From NCBI GenBank assembly GCA_030062745.1, contig CP099848.1, forward strand, positions 5,008,685 through 5,072,684: a stretch of DNA of 64,000 nt, read 5' to 3'. Position 1 is the stretch's first letter, and every line of letters starts with the position of its first letter. The stretch is from Capitulum mitella. Lineage: Eukaryota > Arthropoda > Thecostraca > Pollicipedomorpha > Pollicipedidae. The translations under genes were made by a program, and so were the position numbers. Shown here one piece after another: positions 36,558-49,160 of this stretch. Below the pieces are notes generated by a model. That model was not told the origin of the DNA, ran no database searches, and worked only from the letters and a program-made list of their open reading frames with translations.

Positions 36558-37763
36558 CCCTATTCCCGGCAGGGGGGCGGAATCCGCCCCCCTTGGGTTT
36601 TTTGCTTGTCAATTCCAGGCTTTTTGACGCAGCTTCACGAAACTTCATGACTTTTCCTAGTTATTCTTTCTACGTGCTGTCACAAAATTTCATAATTCTA
36701 TTTTGCTCAGGGGCGGGGCCAGGCAACGTTTTTTGGAGGCACCTCATGCCATTTTTGGCCATGTTGAGGGTAAAAGGAAAATATCTGCCAAAAACAGAGT
36801 TTTAAAGCTAGAACTTAAAGCTTTATATGGATGTATAGCTAAATAGTTAGGCAATGTGCAGATGTAATTTTGTTTATCTGAGGACATTTTACAAGGTCAG
36901 GTCAAGGTCAAAAGTTAAAATTTGTTTTTCCGCCATAATTTCGGCGCCGTTTTTTCAAATGCTAAACCCGGAATATATATGACTTAGAAGGGTGCCCTCT
37001 ACTTGTGTTAAGTTTCAGCTTGATATCAGGTCGGGTCACGGAGCTATGACCTAAAATGTCAGTGCGCTTACCCTGTATCACAATAGCCATAAAATGAAAT
37101 TTTTGAAATAGAGTGAACTCAAATGACTGAAAACGTTTGCAGATAACATTAAATGCACACGAGATCATTCCAAGTGACCCCAAGGTCACTGGAGGTCATT
37201 TAAGGTCAAAGGTCACCAGTTGATCTGAGAAACGTGTGACCATGACAGTTCCCCTTTTTCATGTCCCTGGCACCGCCTATACTAACATTATACAACCATT
37301 GTAATGCGATTTTTACTTCTTTAGTATAACATGACTAGCAGAAGCCAAAAAAGGGTGTTTGCCTTTTTTGTTCATTCAGTTGCTAGAAAACTAATCCTCC
37401 TATTTTTAAAACCCTGTGAACGCCCACGAATTTTCTCAAAATTTCGGATTTGCAGACCCATGGTAAAAATCCTATCCATAATCTCTCGATTCATGCCAGT
37501 TTCATCGAAATCGGTCGATAAACAACGGAGTTATAAGAAGTCCAAAAGTACCCCCATTTTGACATTTTTGCCCCCCTGTATCCACAAATTTCAAAATTTT
37601 GACAATTTCTTGTTATAAAAATGTAGTTCACGTGACGGCAAATCGCTTGCCGTTTGTTGCGATGAAATCGGACGAGTAGTTCTCGAGATCTCAGGGGGGG
37701 CCGAATCCGCCCCCCCCCCCCTGCCGGGAATCGGCCATACCGTCTAGCCCTCCGGGAATAGGG
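36558..37763 (+). mobile_element. Short piggyBac-like TTAA element, copy 3 (complete, GTAA-flanked)
   Basis: This 1206-bp element begins CCCTATTCCCGG and ends CCGGGAATAGGG. Here the flanking four bases are GTAA on both sides (36554-36557 and 37764-37767) instead of TTAA. The left end has a 21-base palindrome, GGGGGGCGGA/TCCGCCCCCC, just inside the terminus. The right end has a second, inner copy of the terminal motif (GATTCCCGGCAGGG on the complement) followed by a similar palindrome. Half-sites AGGTCA start at 37183, 37193, 37203 and 37210. No transposase is encoded. Confidence 0.88.
37183..37215 (+). promoter_or_regulatory. Array of four AGGTCA half-sites (DR4 + DR4 + DR1)
   Basis: Four exact AGGTCA hexamers are spaced 4, 4 and 1, so the first three start exactly 10 bases apart, about one helical turn. 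A reversed TGACCC precedes the array by two bases. It lies inside the TTAA element and is kept in all three copies. Confidence 0.5.
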
Positions 37764-37767
37764 GTAA

Positions 37768-40149
37768 GGCGATAACGTTTTGCGTTTATTTTTGCTTGCC
37801 AATGTGACGTTTACTGTACAGGAAGATCGAGGCGTGTAAGGGAGCATACTTCCGTGGGATGGTGCAGGACTCATGGATTTCACGGCTTTTTGGAATTTAC
37901 TCCCTTACCTTGTTTAGGGCTAAACTTCACTGGGAGACTTATTTGGTCTCCGTAATAATTCAGAAACTGTCATATCTCTCTGAACAATACCCCAGCTGAA
38001 TCTTTGGGACCTAGACAGTAATGCCGAATGATTAATTGAATTCAAACAAAAAAATGCCAATGACGATGCCAGGAACCGCAAAAAGGTTTCACAGAATATC
38101 TGTCGGTCACCTTGCATCGTATATTGTGGGTGTGAAATTAAGGAAGAGTGAGTGGAAATGAGAGCCAAAGGTCACCCGTATTTACCATGAATCTATATCC
38201 AGATGCGTATGAATGCTGGGTCCATGAATCATAGAAGGGAAGGCAATGTACACTGCGTCATTTTTGACGCGTAAACATTACTGTCTGATGAGTCTGCAAA
38301 GAATCATTTACTTTTTATGTGTTTTGCAAACGCAAGTTAATAAAAAGTACCTGCCAGAGATGGTGCCAGGAACCCAGAATGGACGGTTTGCGTTGTGTGA
38401 TTTGTACTGCAAGCGCAGACGTCTAAATCGGTGTTTATGTTGTGATTGTATGCGCCTGAGACATGAGGGTATGAAATTATGTTGACGATATCGTGTACAT
38501 TATGACGCAAATCAATGTCGTTATCAGGAACATCGCATGGGCGAGGAAGGGGGTTAGGCGGGGGGGAGGGCAGTGTTTGCTGCCGTTCTGCCTATGTGCT
38601 TTTACTGACTGGTAGGGTCTAAAACAAACTCAAGGTAATTAGAACAACCAGGCTGGTTACTCCTTATGTGTGAGACTGAAAAAGCGTCGTAGTCTGTTGT
38701 CTGTTCTATAACAGGGTGTTAAGCAGAGCACTTACGTACACGAGTGCTAAACCGAACAAAACTAAACGCATGTTCAGCATGTCAAAAGGTCAGTTGTCTG
38801 ATGAAATTTCGATCTACGTAGCGTTTCGTTTTCTTCTTTTTCTTCCAGATTTTCCGATTTACAGAGCACAGGTGATCCAAAGAACGCAGTAGCAAGAGGA
38901 ATAACGGTAACGTTTGCCGAAGGGTGCATTGTTATGTTTATTTGCACATGATCTGGCGACTTGAGTTTCTACAAGGTCTCATCATCAACACTATGTATAG
39001 GGCAGCTTTTCCATCGATATTCATAATGCATTTTCCCACCACGGTCCGCTCCTTCCCTACTTCCCATTGGTTATTCACATGCATCATGGGATCCTGTTCG
39101 TCTGCAAGACACACGTGGCATGGAACATCGTTAGTGCATTCGAAATTAGTTTTGTTTGGTTGTCATGCTCTGGTTCGTTTCCGAAATATGAATTACATGC
39201 CCTCGGATATGTGATTGCTCCTCAGAAATGTCACGGGCGGCTTGTTTCAGACTGGCCTGTTGTACTGTGCCGGGCTACAGTCACCTTTTGATGTCCGAAG
39301 TTCAGTTTAATTTTCTTTCAATGTTCTCAGCAATTGGTTCTTTGGCTGTTTCTAACGAATGAGCGTATCTTATATCCAACCACTGGAGATGGAATTCAAG
39401 CCCGACATGGACGAAACATCCATTTCGCGTTTCGCATTTCATTAATTGCACTTCCTGTTTACGTCGTCAATCACGTGGTTTAAATCAGCAAGTTTATTGC
39501 TCGAATTCTGCAAATGTCGGTTTTCCTGTTGTTTAAAACTATGTTTTCATTGGGTTTGTATTGTGTTGCTTGTGCAGTCATGGACAGAGGAGGCTTCGCC
39601 TTTTGAAGTCCGCATATACAAATACGCATAATTTACTCTTTAGCTACGTGTAGTTATTGTTGTCCTCGCTTCGTCCTGTCAAGTGGCCATTTCCAGCCTG
39701 ACCGCTGAAGGGCTCCTCCGCGGTCCGACGGTTGCCGTTGTTCTGGATTTCTCCCGGTCCGTTGTCATACCAGACCAGATCCAGCCGCCATCTGGACCCG
39801 CACTGTCTCAGTCCGTACAGTCCACCCTTCGGACACGGCTCAGGGCGGAGAGAACTACTCAGCGGCTCGGCCTCGGCGCAGGAGATTCCCCTGCACCTAG
39901 GCCTCGATGCAGGAGACTCCTCGGCGCCTCGGCCTTGGCGCATGAGACTCCCGGTGGAGCGGCCCGGGCACGGGGTCGCGGCTCCGGCCGCCCTCCGGGG
40001 TGCCGTTTCGTGCCGAGTGGCGCGGATAAATTGGGAAGTGGTGCGCCGGAGCCGCGGGAGCCGGCCGAAATCGCCGATAAGCCGGGCCGGACCGGCTCTT
40101 CCCGCGGCCGCCCGCCGGATGGTCGGCTGTCGTCGCGCCGGGCGGCCCG
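37768..40149. other. Stretch without recognised gene
   Basis: AT-rich to about 39650, then GC-rich into the 51-bp minisatellite. No exon, RNA gene or mobile element is recognised. Confidence 0.4.
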
Positions 40150-40692
40150 GCCTGGTGAGGCCTCGAGCCGTGACTGAGGAGCTGCTCCAGCGCCGGCCCG
40201 GCCTGGTGAGGCCTCCAGCCGTGACTGAGGAGCTGCTCCAGCGGCGGTCCAGCCTGGTGAGGCCTCCAGCCGTGACGGTGGGGCTGCTCCAGCGCCGGCC
40301 CGGCCTGGTGAGGCCTCCAGGCGTGACGGTGGAGCTGCTGCAGCGCCGGCCCAGCCTGGTGAGACCTCCAGCCGTGACGGTGGAGCTGCTGCAGCGCCGG
40401 CCCGGTCTGGTGAGGCCTCCAGCCGTGACGGTGGATTGCTCCAGCGCCGGCCCGGCCCGGTGAGGCCTCCAGCCGTGACTGAGGAGCTGCTCCAGCAGCC
40501 CGGCCTGGTGAGATCTCCAGCCGTGACGGTGGAGCTGCTCCAGGCCGGCCCGGCCTGGTGAGGCCTCCAGCCGTGACGGTGGAGCTGCTCCAGCGCCGGC
40601 CCGGCCTGGTGAGGCCTCCAGCCGTGACGGCGGAGCTGCTCCAGCGCCGGCCCGGTCTGGTGAGATCTCCAGCCGTGACCGTGGAGCTGGTC
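40150..40692. repeat. 51-bp minisatellite, about 10 units
   Basis: Units containing CGGCCTGGTGAGGCCTCCAG and GTGACGGTGGAGCTGCTCCA repeat every 51 bases. A few units are changed by 1 base or by 6 bases. Because 51 is divisible by 3, each frame stays open and gives a 17-residue repeat (for example LEASPGRAGAGAAP). This explains overlapping open frames of up to 394 codons on the minus strand and 243 on the plus strand. Several frames are open at once, and no start context or domain is seen, so no gene is called. Confidence 0.9.
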
Positions 40693-40699
40693 CAATGGC

Positions 40700-42662
40700 G
40701 CGGCAGCACAGCGTCAGACCTGAGACAGCGGGCAGATGGACTAGGTGGTGTCCCACCCGTTTTCCACAACTTGGTGCATCTGTTTGCTGGAATGTCCAAG
40801 AATTATTTTCAACGCAGAAGTTCCTCACATTTGGTTTGCATAGCAGTCCTATCCCGACCTGTCGCTTGCACCGGCAAGAGATGCCCTCGAATGGTTGATA
40901 TTTTCTCCCATTTTTTTGCTACATGGAATACATGGAGCTTTGACATGCTAGCCGTAGGACATTCTTTGAAAGTTATATTTCCATGACTTCGATAACTCCA
41001 GAAAAGCTCAGCTGACTTGCCAGCAACGCCAACAAAAGCCGCGTGGCTGCTTAAAGTGAGAGCGTCGGAAAAAGGAATGGCTGAACCACGATAAAGCATT
41101 AAGCCGCCGCTAAAACGGCCTTGCAGCTGCACTCACACGCCGTCAGGGCTCAGCCGCTGCCGTATTCAATGCAGTGCTATACATCATACACTTAACAACT
41201 TGCCTGCCAGTCGTAGTGTATCTGCTACTTTTTAAAGTGTTTTCCCTCTCTCTCCCTCTCAAGGTTTCACTGCGTCGGAATTTTGAGAGTGGTTTGCACT
41301 TTCGCGGTAAAACCTCGTTGTGCTTCCTAAAAGGCATCCAAAAAGTTTCGGTGAAAGGGCAGTCTGCAACGTTTGTGCGAACTGGCCCGCATGAAACACC
41401 CAAGCGCCATGCTAGGAGAACCGTCTATTTCTAACCAGGTGACTGTCCACAGCAGTTGTTCCAGGACTTTCTCAGGCGCTGATTGAAATGTCGTCTTTGA
41501 CCGATTATGGGCGATATTTTGCACGAGCCTCATTGGGATATGCATTGGCTAAGTTGGTCCCCTGCTGCTATTCAGTCGATTATGGCCGTTGCGTCAGGCA
41601 ACGAGCCACCTCCGCTCAGGACAGTATCATCAACGACTGTGCCGAGAGGCATTATAAATAACGCCTATCAGCCCCTATAAACCGCATTTTTGTGACGCGG
41701 CTTTTCCACTAGCCGGACACGCAATCTCTTAGCGAGCGATTAAACTGGGCGGGGTCCATTTTTAGTTACTCTTCCCGCCGTACCACGCCGAACTACGTAC
41801 ATAACGGGACCACGCGCTGAACTACGCGCATAACGGGAGGCGATGCGCGCTGCGGCGCCGAAGTTCGCGGGAGCTCGGCACCGCCCTGCGATGAGCTCTG
41901 GTCTGGGGCGGCGCCCGCGAGGTTTATTTTGGGGTTTTACGATTCCTGGAAGTCGTGCCGTAGGCCTGTCGATCTTCGGTCAGTCACGTCGATGCACGGG
42001 ACGTTATGTCCAGACAGCTTTTTATGGTTTCGTGTTTATATATTCTCTCTGCGTCGATTTCCCGCACTTTAATCTTCCTTTGTACAGGAGAGCCTGATGC
42101 TACACTTTATAGATGCACCCTGACTGTCGACTCATCGTATGTTTAATAATAATTCGACGGATGACTGACGGCTTCCGCTGCTGGGCTGCTTCATGGGCCA
42201 CATCCAGCATGGTCTGTGTTGTATGGCGAGTCACTTGCTTATAGATTGTTCTAACTCTCCATCGTTCATTTAACGTTCATGAATCGCATTATAATCTGTT
42301 TTTTCAGCATATGGTTACAATATTTGGATTTGTTACTGAAGCGAGTTTGCGACAGTTCCCATCTCAGGCGTGAGGGTGATGGGAGCGAAATGGGCCAGGC
42401 CCCCCATGTTTTGTGATTTTAACATTAACACTATGGCGTTGTACGGAAGGGATTTCTTCAGTCTGCTAATGTGCTCTCGTCTTTTCCGGGTTCCGAGAAC
42501 TATGACTGTCACAAAGGCCAGGAGAAATCAGTACACCTTGAGGAAATCTCTACACGTTTCAGATATAATATACGTCGTTTTAGTGTCGTAGTTACTTGCC
42601 TAAGATGTATTTTTATAGCATTTACACTCAGATGTCTAGCTTGAAATGTTTTTACTATGGGT
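40700..42662. other. Stretch without recognised gene
   Basis: Mixed composition with a small GC-rich patch near 41830-41930. No motif is recognised. Confidence 0.4.
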
Positions 42663-42666
42663 TTAA

Positions 42667-43323
42667 CCCTCGCCGGGCGAGGGGTGGATGCCCCCCCCCC
42701 CAAGCATTGTTTCCGGGACCACGGCAAAACGGCGCACGCCGGCGCCGTGAAATTTGGCACATCTGGCGATACATCTAAAAAAAGTGACCCCAGGTCATCT
42801 CAGGTCCTTACCGAGGGCTTGCAAGGCGATTTTTGCGCCGAATGTCGTTTCTTTTACTGTTTTAGGGCAATACGTATACATAAACGGCAGATGACTGACA
42901 TGAAATCGGTTCAGAAGAGTAGTCCACATGCAAATAGGTCACTTGAAATAGCTCAATGACCTTTTCATTGCCAGATGAGGTGTAACCTATGATAGTTTTT
43001 TTGACCTTAGAAGGTTCCTATACAAATGTTTGGCACTGCTTGTGATAAAGGAAGCGATTTTAGGCGTATTTGGCTCCAAATGTACCGTTTTTAACTCCGG
43101 AAAATCGATTTATATTTCCCAAGCATAAAGTATGACCGAAACCAGGAGGTCACTGGCAGGCATGACAGGATCGACTTGGACACCGTTGGATTCCTTGGTC
43201 ATACAGCCATCGATTCTTTTCTGTTCCGAGGTGCTAGCTCAGTTAGGGGCCAAATGGCATGGGGCACCTATCAAGACCCCTTTGTCATCGGGGCGAGTGA
43301 AAATCCCTCCTGTCCGGCTAGTG
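42667..43323 (+). mobile_element. Candidate second TTAA element family, 657 bp
   Basis: TTAA stands on both sides (42663-42666 and 43324-43327). The left end CCCTCGCCGG and the reverse complement of the right end, CACTAGCCGG, match at 8 of 10 bases. Inside lies a pair of half-sites, AGGTCA at 42792 and AGGTCC at 42802, preceded by TGACCC as in the 1.2-kb family. There is no coding capacity. The limits rest only on the imperfect terminal match and the TTAA flanks. Confidence 0.5.
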
Positions 43324-43327
43324 TTAA

Positions 43328-46300
43328 AACTCGGAATGTTCGGATACTCTTTCGTTTGTGATTCGATGAAGCCTTATATTACACTTTGCTCGTAAACCTG
43401 TTAATTTGGAAACACAACCAGCAAAGGGAATGCGCTTTTGCTCCGTAGTTCTCATATACTTTGCGATTACAAATGTCGCACAGAAAAGGAAATACCGCCG
43501 AATGTCCTCTCAAAATGGCATAACATACCAGGAATTGACGTGGCACCTGGAGTAAGTGGCATGGTAACTGGAATTTTGAGACAGAGCACGACATTCTGCA
43601 AGGTATGCAAGCTTTTCAATGGAACAAAACGATCTCGCCTGCCAAAGTGTGGGGGAAAATTTCGCAAATTTTGCGACATAAAACTTAATTTTGCCTTTCC
43701 ATTGCGTCCCCGTCATTTTACCGACCGGGGAATATCTCGCACATTTGAAAGTAGGAATGACTTCATCAATCGCCGTCCGCCTGACAGTCCGCCTTTCTGC
43801 CGGCTCCAGGCAATGGCCGGAACGGCGTCGACTGCTTTCGCTGGGGATTTTCAATGACGTCACTGTCGCCCGAGAGGCAGGCGAACTATTGATGGTCGCT
43901 GAGCGTATGCGGACTTCGAATCAAAGGCTCTGGGAGTGTATTGCTTGGATTTCGATGCACGCCATCGGCCATGAACAGGGACGTTTGTATTTCGAGTCGG
44001 CTCAGCAAACGTTCAGGACTCGAGCTGCCATTGTACGCTGCGCGAAATGACCGAGAAGGAAACAAATGTGCCATGCGCCGCAAGAGAAGCAGACGTTCTG
44101 CGTTTTGTGCAGCTGGCACTAAAAGCGGAAGCCCATGATCTGAGCCGTCTTAAAACCGCCTAAGCCGCTCGTAGCCCTCCGACTGCTCTGAAATCTCGGA
44201 CTTCAAGGAATGGAGGAAGGGTGGGAGCCAACCCTTCACTCGAAAACCCGTGGAATTATTGCGACCAGGGCAAGATGTACAAGCTTTGTGTCACTGCAGC
44301 GAGATGTGGGTAGTGTGCGTTGTATGATCTCGCGCAAGCAAGACCTCATCGGCAACGCAGTCTTTGGCGAGTCGCGGAAGCATTGCTTTGTGCCTGGATG
44401 TACAGAACACACCGTGTCCTTTTCACCCCGAGGAACCGTTTTCGAGCGAGGTTTTCGCAATGAGCTGCTCGGGAGTGGGCCCGTGCGACAAGAGGATGAC
44501 CCGGTGGCGCCGCTGGAAGAAGGCTGGCTCGCAGCGGACCCTGTCAATCAGCTGTGTCCGGCAGGCCGTGGTCGCTTCTATGAACAGTCGGTGGGATATG
44601 TCCCGGCAGCTCCCCAGGTCAAGCTGTCTGCGGGCGGACCCGTTCGAGTGACCTGGCCTGCACAAGGTCCTCCCAGAAGATGTAACACGATTAACAGCCG
44701 TCTGCTGGCGCAGCGTTACAACCTTGCCTGCATTGTGAACGTTGTGCTGGCTTCCGCCGGACGTAACGATTTTCCTTCACTCGCCAATCGAGGAAGTTGC
44801 CACTCCTTATCCATTTCTGCATTAATCGAGGTGGAGTAGTTAAACAACACGAAGAAAACAAAACAAACGTGTACAGGGATTTAGCCATGGGAGGCATGAG
44901 GGTCATGCCCCCTCAAACCAAACGGTCTACACTAGACCGCTTCAGTTCACACCGAGCTCCGCCCCCTCCCCTTAAGAAAAGCCTGGCTGCGTCCCTGATG
45001 TCAAGTCATAAAGAAAGAGAGCAAAGAAAGAGATGTCCTCCCACTGGGCTCACGCCTATTATACTAGTCCATACCAATTACTTTTAATGCCCTTTCGCTT
45101 ATGAAAATTGTGAAAAATGGCAGACCTTCGCCGAATTACCCTCCAGGGGTTGCAAAATATCTTCAAGGCCAGCCTGGGCTCAGCTAGTACGATTTTTCAT
45201 TGTTGGAGATTTGGGCCATTTAGTCGGCATGTGAGCAGAGCATTTTGGAGTGCGTGACAGAGGATCATCATGTACAGCCACGTACCCCCACGAGCTAGAA
45301 ATTAGTGACCTGACTCCCAGCAAGGTTTTTGCTGCTGCAAGCGTAAGTGCCCTTTCTCGGCCAACACGCAAGCAAAATCACCTGCTCGTGATTATGAAAA
45401 TACCATGCGTAATACGATGTAAAAATGATCGAAGTGATCAGAATACAGTATAAGGTTAATTCGCTTTTCCAGAAAATCTGTATTGATAAAAAGTGATCAA
45501 AACTCATTCTAGATTACGAGGCCAAAATAACGCCCAGGCCTTACCTGTGGCGGTTCGAGGAGTTGGTTTCCTTGTACTCTGCAGGCCTTTAATAAGTTCG
45601 CTGGGAGTAATTTTGCCCCAGCAGAGTCAGTGAGATTACAGATAGTATCAAAACAGCCGTGGCGAGAATTCGCCGTATGGCTTTTTGGTTTGTATTACCA
45701 TATGGGATTTACTTTTCCGGTTCACATTCGCTGAAAATTTGTGGCATCCATATGACCGCTTGCCCAATGTCATAAGTCAAGGAAACAACACGCGCTGGCC
45801 GTTCCATTTGACACCGCCGACTCTCCGGGGCCTTGTTTCGATGCGGTGCCGGCCGCCGTGGCCGACGGCTCCACCAGTCTCCCGGGGTGACCGCCCCTCC
45901 CCGTGACCTGGTCTGTGCCCTCGGGGCGAATCGACCGTCCGCCGGCGGGGGAGGGGGACGTTTGGCCGGACCGCGCGCGGCCGGCGCGGCGGCGCATGCC
46001 AGCTCGCCGTTACCACAGTGCACGGTGCAGTGCACGGTGCACGGATGTGGATCGATTTCAGATTTATCACCGCGCCGTTCTCCGGCGTCGGGCGCTGAAA
46101 CACGGCCGCGAGCCACGCGAGCCGGACCGACGGACGTAGAGCCGGGCGGCTGCGCCGGCTCTGCGAGACCAGAGCGCGGCCGGCGCGGACCTGGTGGGCC
46201 GAGCGCGACGCTGCCGCCACCCCTGCCGCCTCCTGACCGGCGTATCGAGCGAGCGGGGGCCCGCTGTCGCCAGCGTACCCCGGCCGGTCGTCGAACGGCT

Positions 46301-48769
46301 CCGGCACGGCTGGAACCGGTGCGCTACGATGAGGCCGAGCTTGGGGCCGCTGGTATGCGGTCGCCGACCGGCCAGGTGGGCGTGATTGGCGGCGGTGACT
46401 CCAGTATTGACCCGGACCATATCTCTTGCTGGATCAGAATAATGACAGTGGGTCTGGACCGGTCACTGGCTCGTCATCAGTCACAGCGGCTGACATTGCC
46501 TGACGCGAAAACATCGACGCAAACGTGGTGTGGTAGGCAATAAACGTGACGTATGCGTTTACCTGCAGAAATAAAGTGGAATCATTTCGGAAGACTTAAT
46601 AACACCGCGCCTGGGGAGTTATTTATTTTCGTGCATCCGGTCAGAATTACGCACTGGTCGGATATCTCACGTTTGATTTATTTCTGTTGGTTTCGAGTTT
46701 TTTTACTTTGATCACAGGCTCCCACTTTCATCGCTGACCGTTTTCGTGTGGGACATAGCTGCAACACAAAGACGGATTTGCCGATATGACAAGTTACGAC
46801 TCCAGCTACGACTCCGTACGACTCCAAATGACTGTGGCAGATGCGTTAGACATAGCTGCAAAACTGTGCCAAGGACGCCAAGTGCTTTGAAATGAGTCAG
46901 AAATGGCACATGGCTACACTTTTCTTATCCCACCGCCAGCAAACTCATAGTGGTGGCATTGCGCAGGCTGCCTGAATTTCCAAACTTCAAAGCGTGCTAC
47001 TTCGCCTGCAAATTGCCCGAAAACGGATCATGCAAATGCCATTCAATTGCATGTGTCACAAGCATTTCCTGCAGCTCCATTCCAAAGAGTGGGCATGAAC
47101 TGTGACGTGCCGAAATGCTGTTTTTGTGAGCAAAATATCTGCTGTATGCTATTGGGAACCATACAAGTCTCTGCAGTCGGTGTGGAACCGAGCCAAACGT
47201 TAGAGAAAGAGAAGGAATAGTGTGGTTTTCTTGGGATCATAACCGCCTGAAAGTCTGTCTGGCATCGTCATTCTTTGGCATTTCAGGCAAGTGCTGAAGC
47301 ACAATAAGAAGTATACCATGTGGCACTGTAGTTTGTCACATCGGATGATATGTTTCCTTTCGGCAAAGCTGCGCTGCATTTTTTCCCGCTGCTGACATGA
47401 ATGCAGGTGTTGTACACACATCGGTGACATTAAAAGACCTCTGCAACTCAAATCGCGCCCATGACAGTCACTCGCGGTGAGTCCTGGGGAAGAGCTTGAC
47501 GGATAATGTTCGCTCAGAGACAGCCGATGTGCTTATCAGCTGTGAAATGATAACTCGGAGACGACGCGTTTTGTCCGCCGCGTCCGCGGTCCATTTCTCC
47601 GACATTCTCACGCCTGTCTCTCGTTTCAGACGCCGCCGCGCGCGTGCTGGAGCGCACCCCGTCGTCCTCGACGATTAGTGGCGCGGGAGCGGCTGCGGCG
47701 CGCCGGTGACGTCAGCTCTGACGTCACGGAGCTCGTGGCGGCACGGCGGCTCGGTGTCTGGCGCTCCGGTGAGGACGGCCTGACCTTTGCCGCGTCGGTG
47801 CCGGCGGTGTGATGATAAACATTGACACGTGTGGACTCTGGCAGCGTTTGTAGTCTATTTTGTACAGAAATGAACGTCGATTGTGTTTTGTTAACCGCTG
47901 GTTGAAATGGAGCTCACCCGACAAACGATCGCAGAGACGTGTAGCCGATGTTATGTTTGTTTAAGTGTATGATGTTCGCGACGGTTGATATGCGCGCTGC
48001 GCTGCGAGCTGAATGAGGGGTGCATTCACAAACCGTAGCACGGGGACGTGAACATTCGTTTGAAAGATATCTGGTCTGCAAAATCGATATTAGACATGGT
48101 ACACGGAATAGGATTACCCGGCTTGAATGTGCCTCTGTAGTAAATGAAATTAATGATGGTGTGAAAGGATAAAATGGTTGTTCACAGTAGCCACTGACAC
48201 ATATTTCTATGAGATGAAGCTATATGGCACTTTATCGGCTGTTGTGACATGTTGCCCGTTGTGTGATGAGAATATTTTAACTGTTATTATTTTCTTAACT
48301 GTCTTCGGGATAAACGAAACATGATCATGTCGAACGAGTATCGATGGTGTACGGGATGTTTCATCTTCGACATCCGAAAACGGGAAGCCCTTCCCGCCGG
48401 AGTCTCGAGATGAAATCGTGTCGTGTTGTGCCGTATCGACGAAATCCATTTCATCACGGACCCCGCTGGGGGGGGGGCGCACTCGGAGGCGCCCCTTGAG
48501 GACCGCGGTGCTCCTGTCGGGCGAGTGAGTGGTCCCGTGCGCTGGGCGGCCGACTGGCTGGCGGTGTTGACTTCGGGCCGGCGACGGACCGCGGCCGGCC
48601 GGTAATCGAGCTGACGTGCGTGTGATATAGCAGCCGTGTTTTCTAAATACATCGTGGCGTCTGTCCCGTGCTGAGTGTCGCTCGCTGCCACCGTGTGTGC
48701 GTCCGCCTCCGTCAGCGAGGAGATGATGAGCCGGCACCCGCCGCCGCGTCACCAGCGGTCATCTCCCGC
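43328..48769. other. Stretch without a supported gene
   Basis: The longest non-repetitive plus frame (209 codons, 44210-44839) has a start codon and no internal stop, but I recognise no domain. A CpG-rich island at about 45800-46420 gives overlapping frames on both strands. A second GC-rich patch lies at 47570-47800, where a good acceptor-like site ends at 47629. AT-richer DNA lies between them. Confidence 0.35.
46019..46042. repeat. 12-bp perfect tandem duplication
   Basis: GTGCACGGTGCA occurs twice in a row and a third partial copy follows. It lies in a CpG-rich island. Confidence 0.7.
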
Positions 48770-49160
48770 AGTCACCGTCACAGGGCGTTTGCCGCCGTCA
48801 TAGAGCGTTCGCCAGCTTCACGGAGCGTCCATCACCATTTCAGGGCGTCCGTCACCGTCATAGAGCGTGCGCCAGCGTCACGGAACGCCCGTCATCGTCA
48901 CAGAGCGTCTTCGGTGTTACAGAACGTCCGTCATCGTCACAGAGCGTCCGTCGGCGTCACAGAGTGTCCGTCAGCGTTACAGACCGTCAGTCTCCGCCAC
49001 AGAGCGTCAGTCAGCGTCACGGAGCGTCCGTCGTCGTCACAGAGTATCTGTCGGCGTCACAGATGGTCTGCCTCCGCCACAGAGCGCCCGCCAGCGTCAC
49101 GGGCCGTCCGTCAGAGTCACAGAGCGTCTGTCGGCGTCACGGACCGCCCGTCAGCTCCGG
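48770..49160. repeat. 20-bp minisatellite, about 19 units
   Basis: Units close to CAGAGCGTCCGTCRGCGTCA repeat head to tail with single-base differences and an occasional 19-base unit. Because the period is not a multiple of 3, the plus frames across it cycle through the same peptide words. There are no spacers, so it is not a CRISPR-type array. Confidence 0.9.

Noticed and set aside
39644-40828. 394-codon minus-strand open frame, with 278- and 300-codon frames overlapping
   Set aside because: These are produced by the 51-bp tandem repeat, whose period keeps several frames open at once. No domain, splice or start evidence.
43239-43320. TAGCTCAGTTAGG resembling a tRNA A box
   Set aside because: The B box, acceptor stem and cloverleaf spacing are not found downstream.
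47630-47710. Possible exon after a good acceptor-like site, phase-compatible with the Dpr-like gene
   Set aside because: It reads a short Ala/Arg-rich peptide with no hydrophobic tail, and a better terminal exon exists at 24212. GC-rich DNA easily gives such frames.
48770-49160. CRISPR-like array
   Set aside because: Units are adjacent, with no unique spacers, and the genome is eukaryotic. It is a minisatellite.
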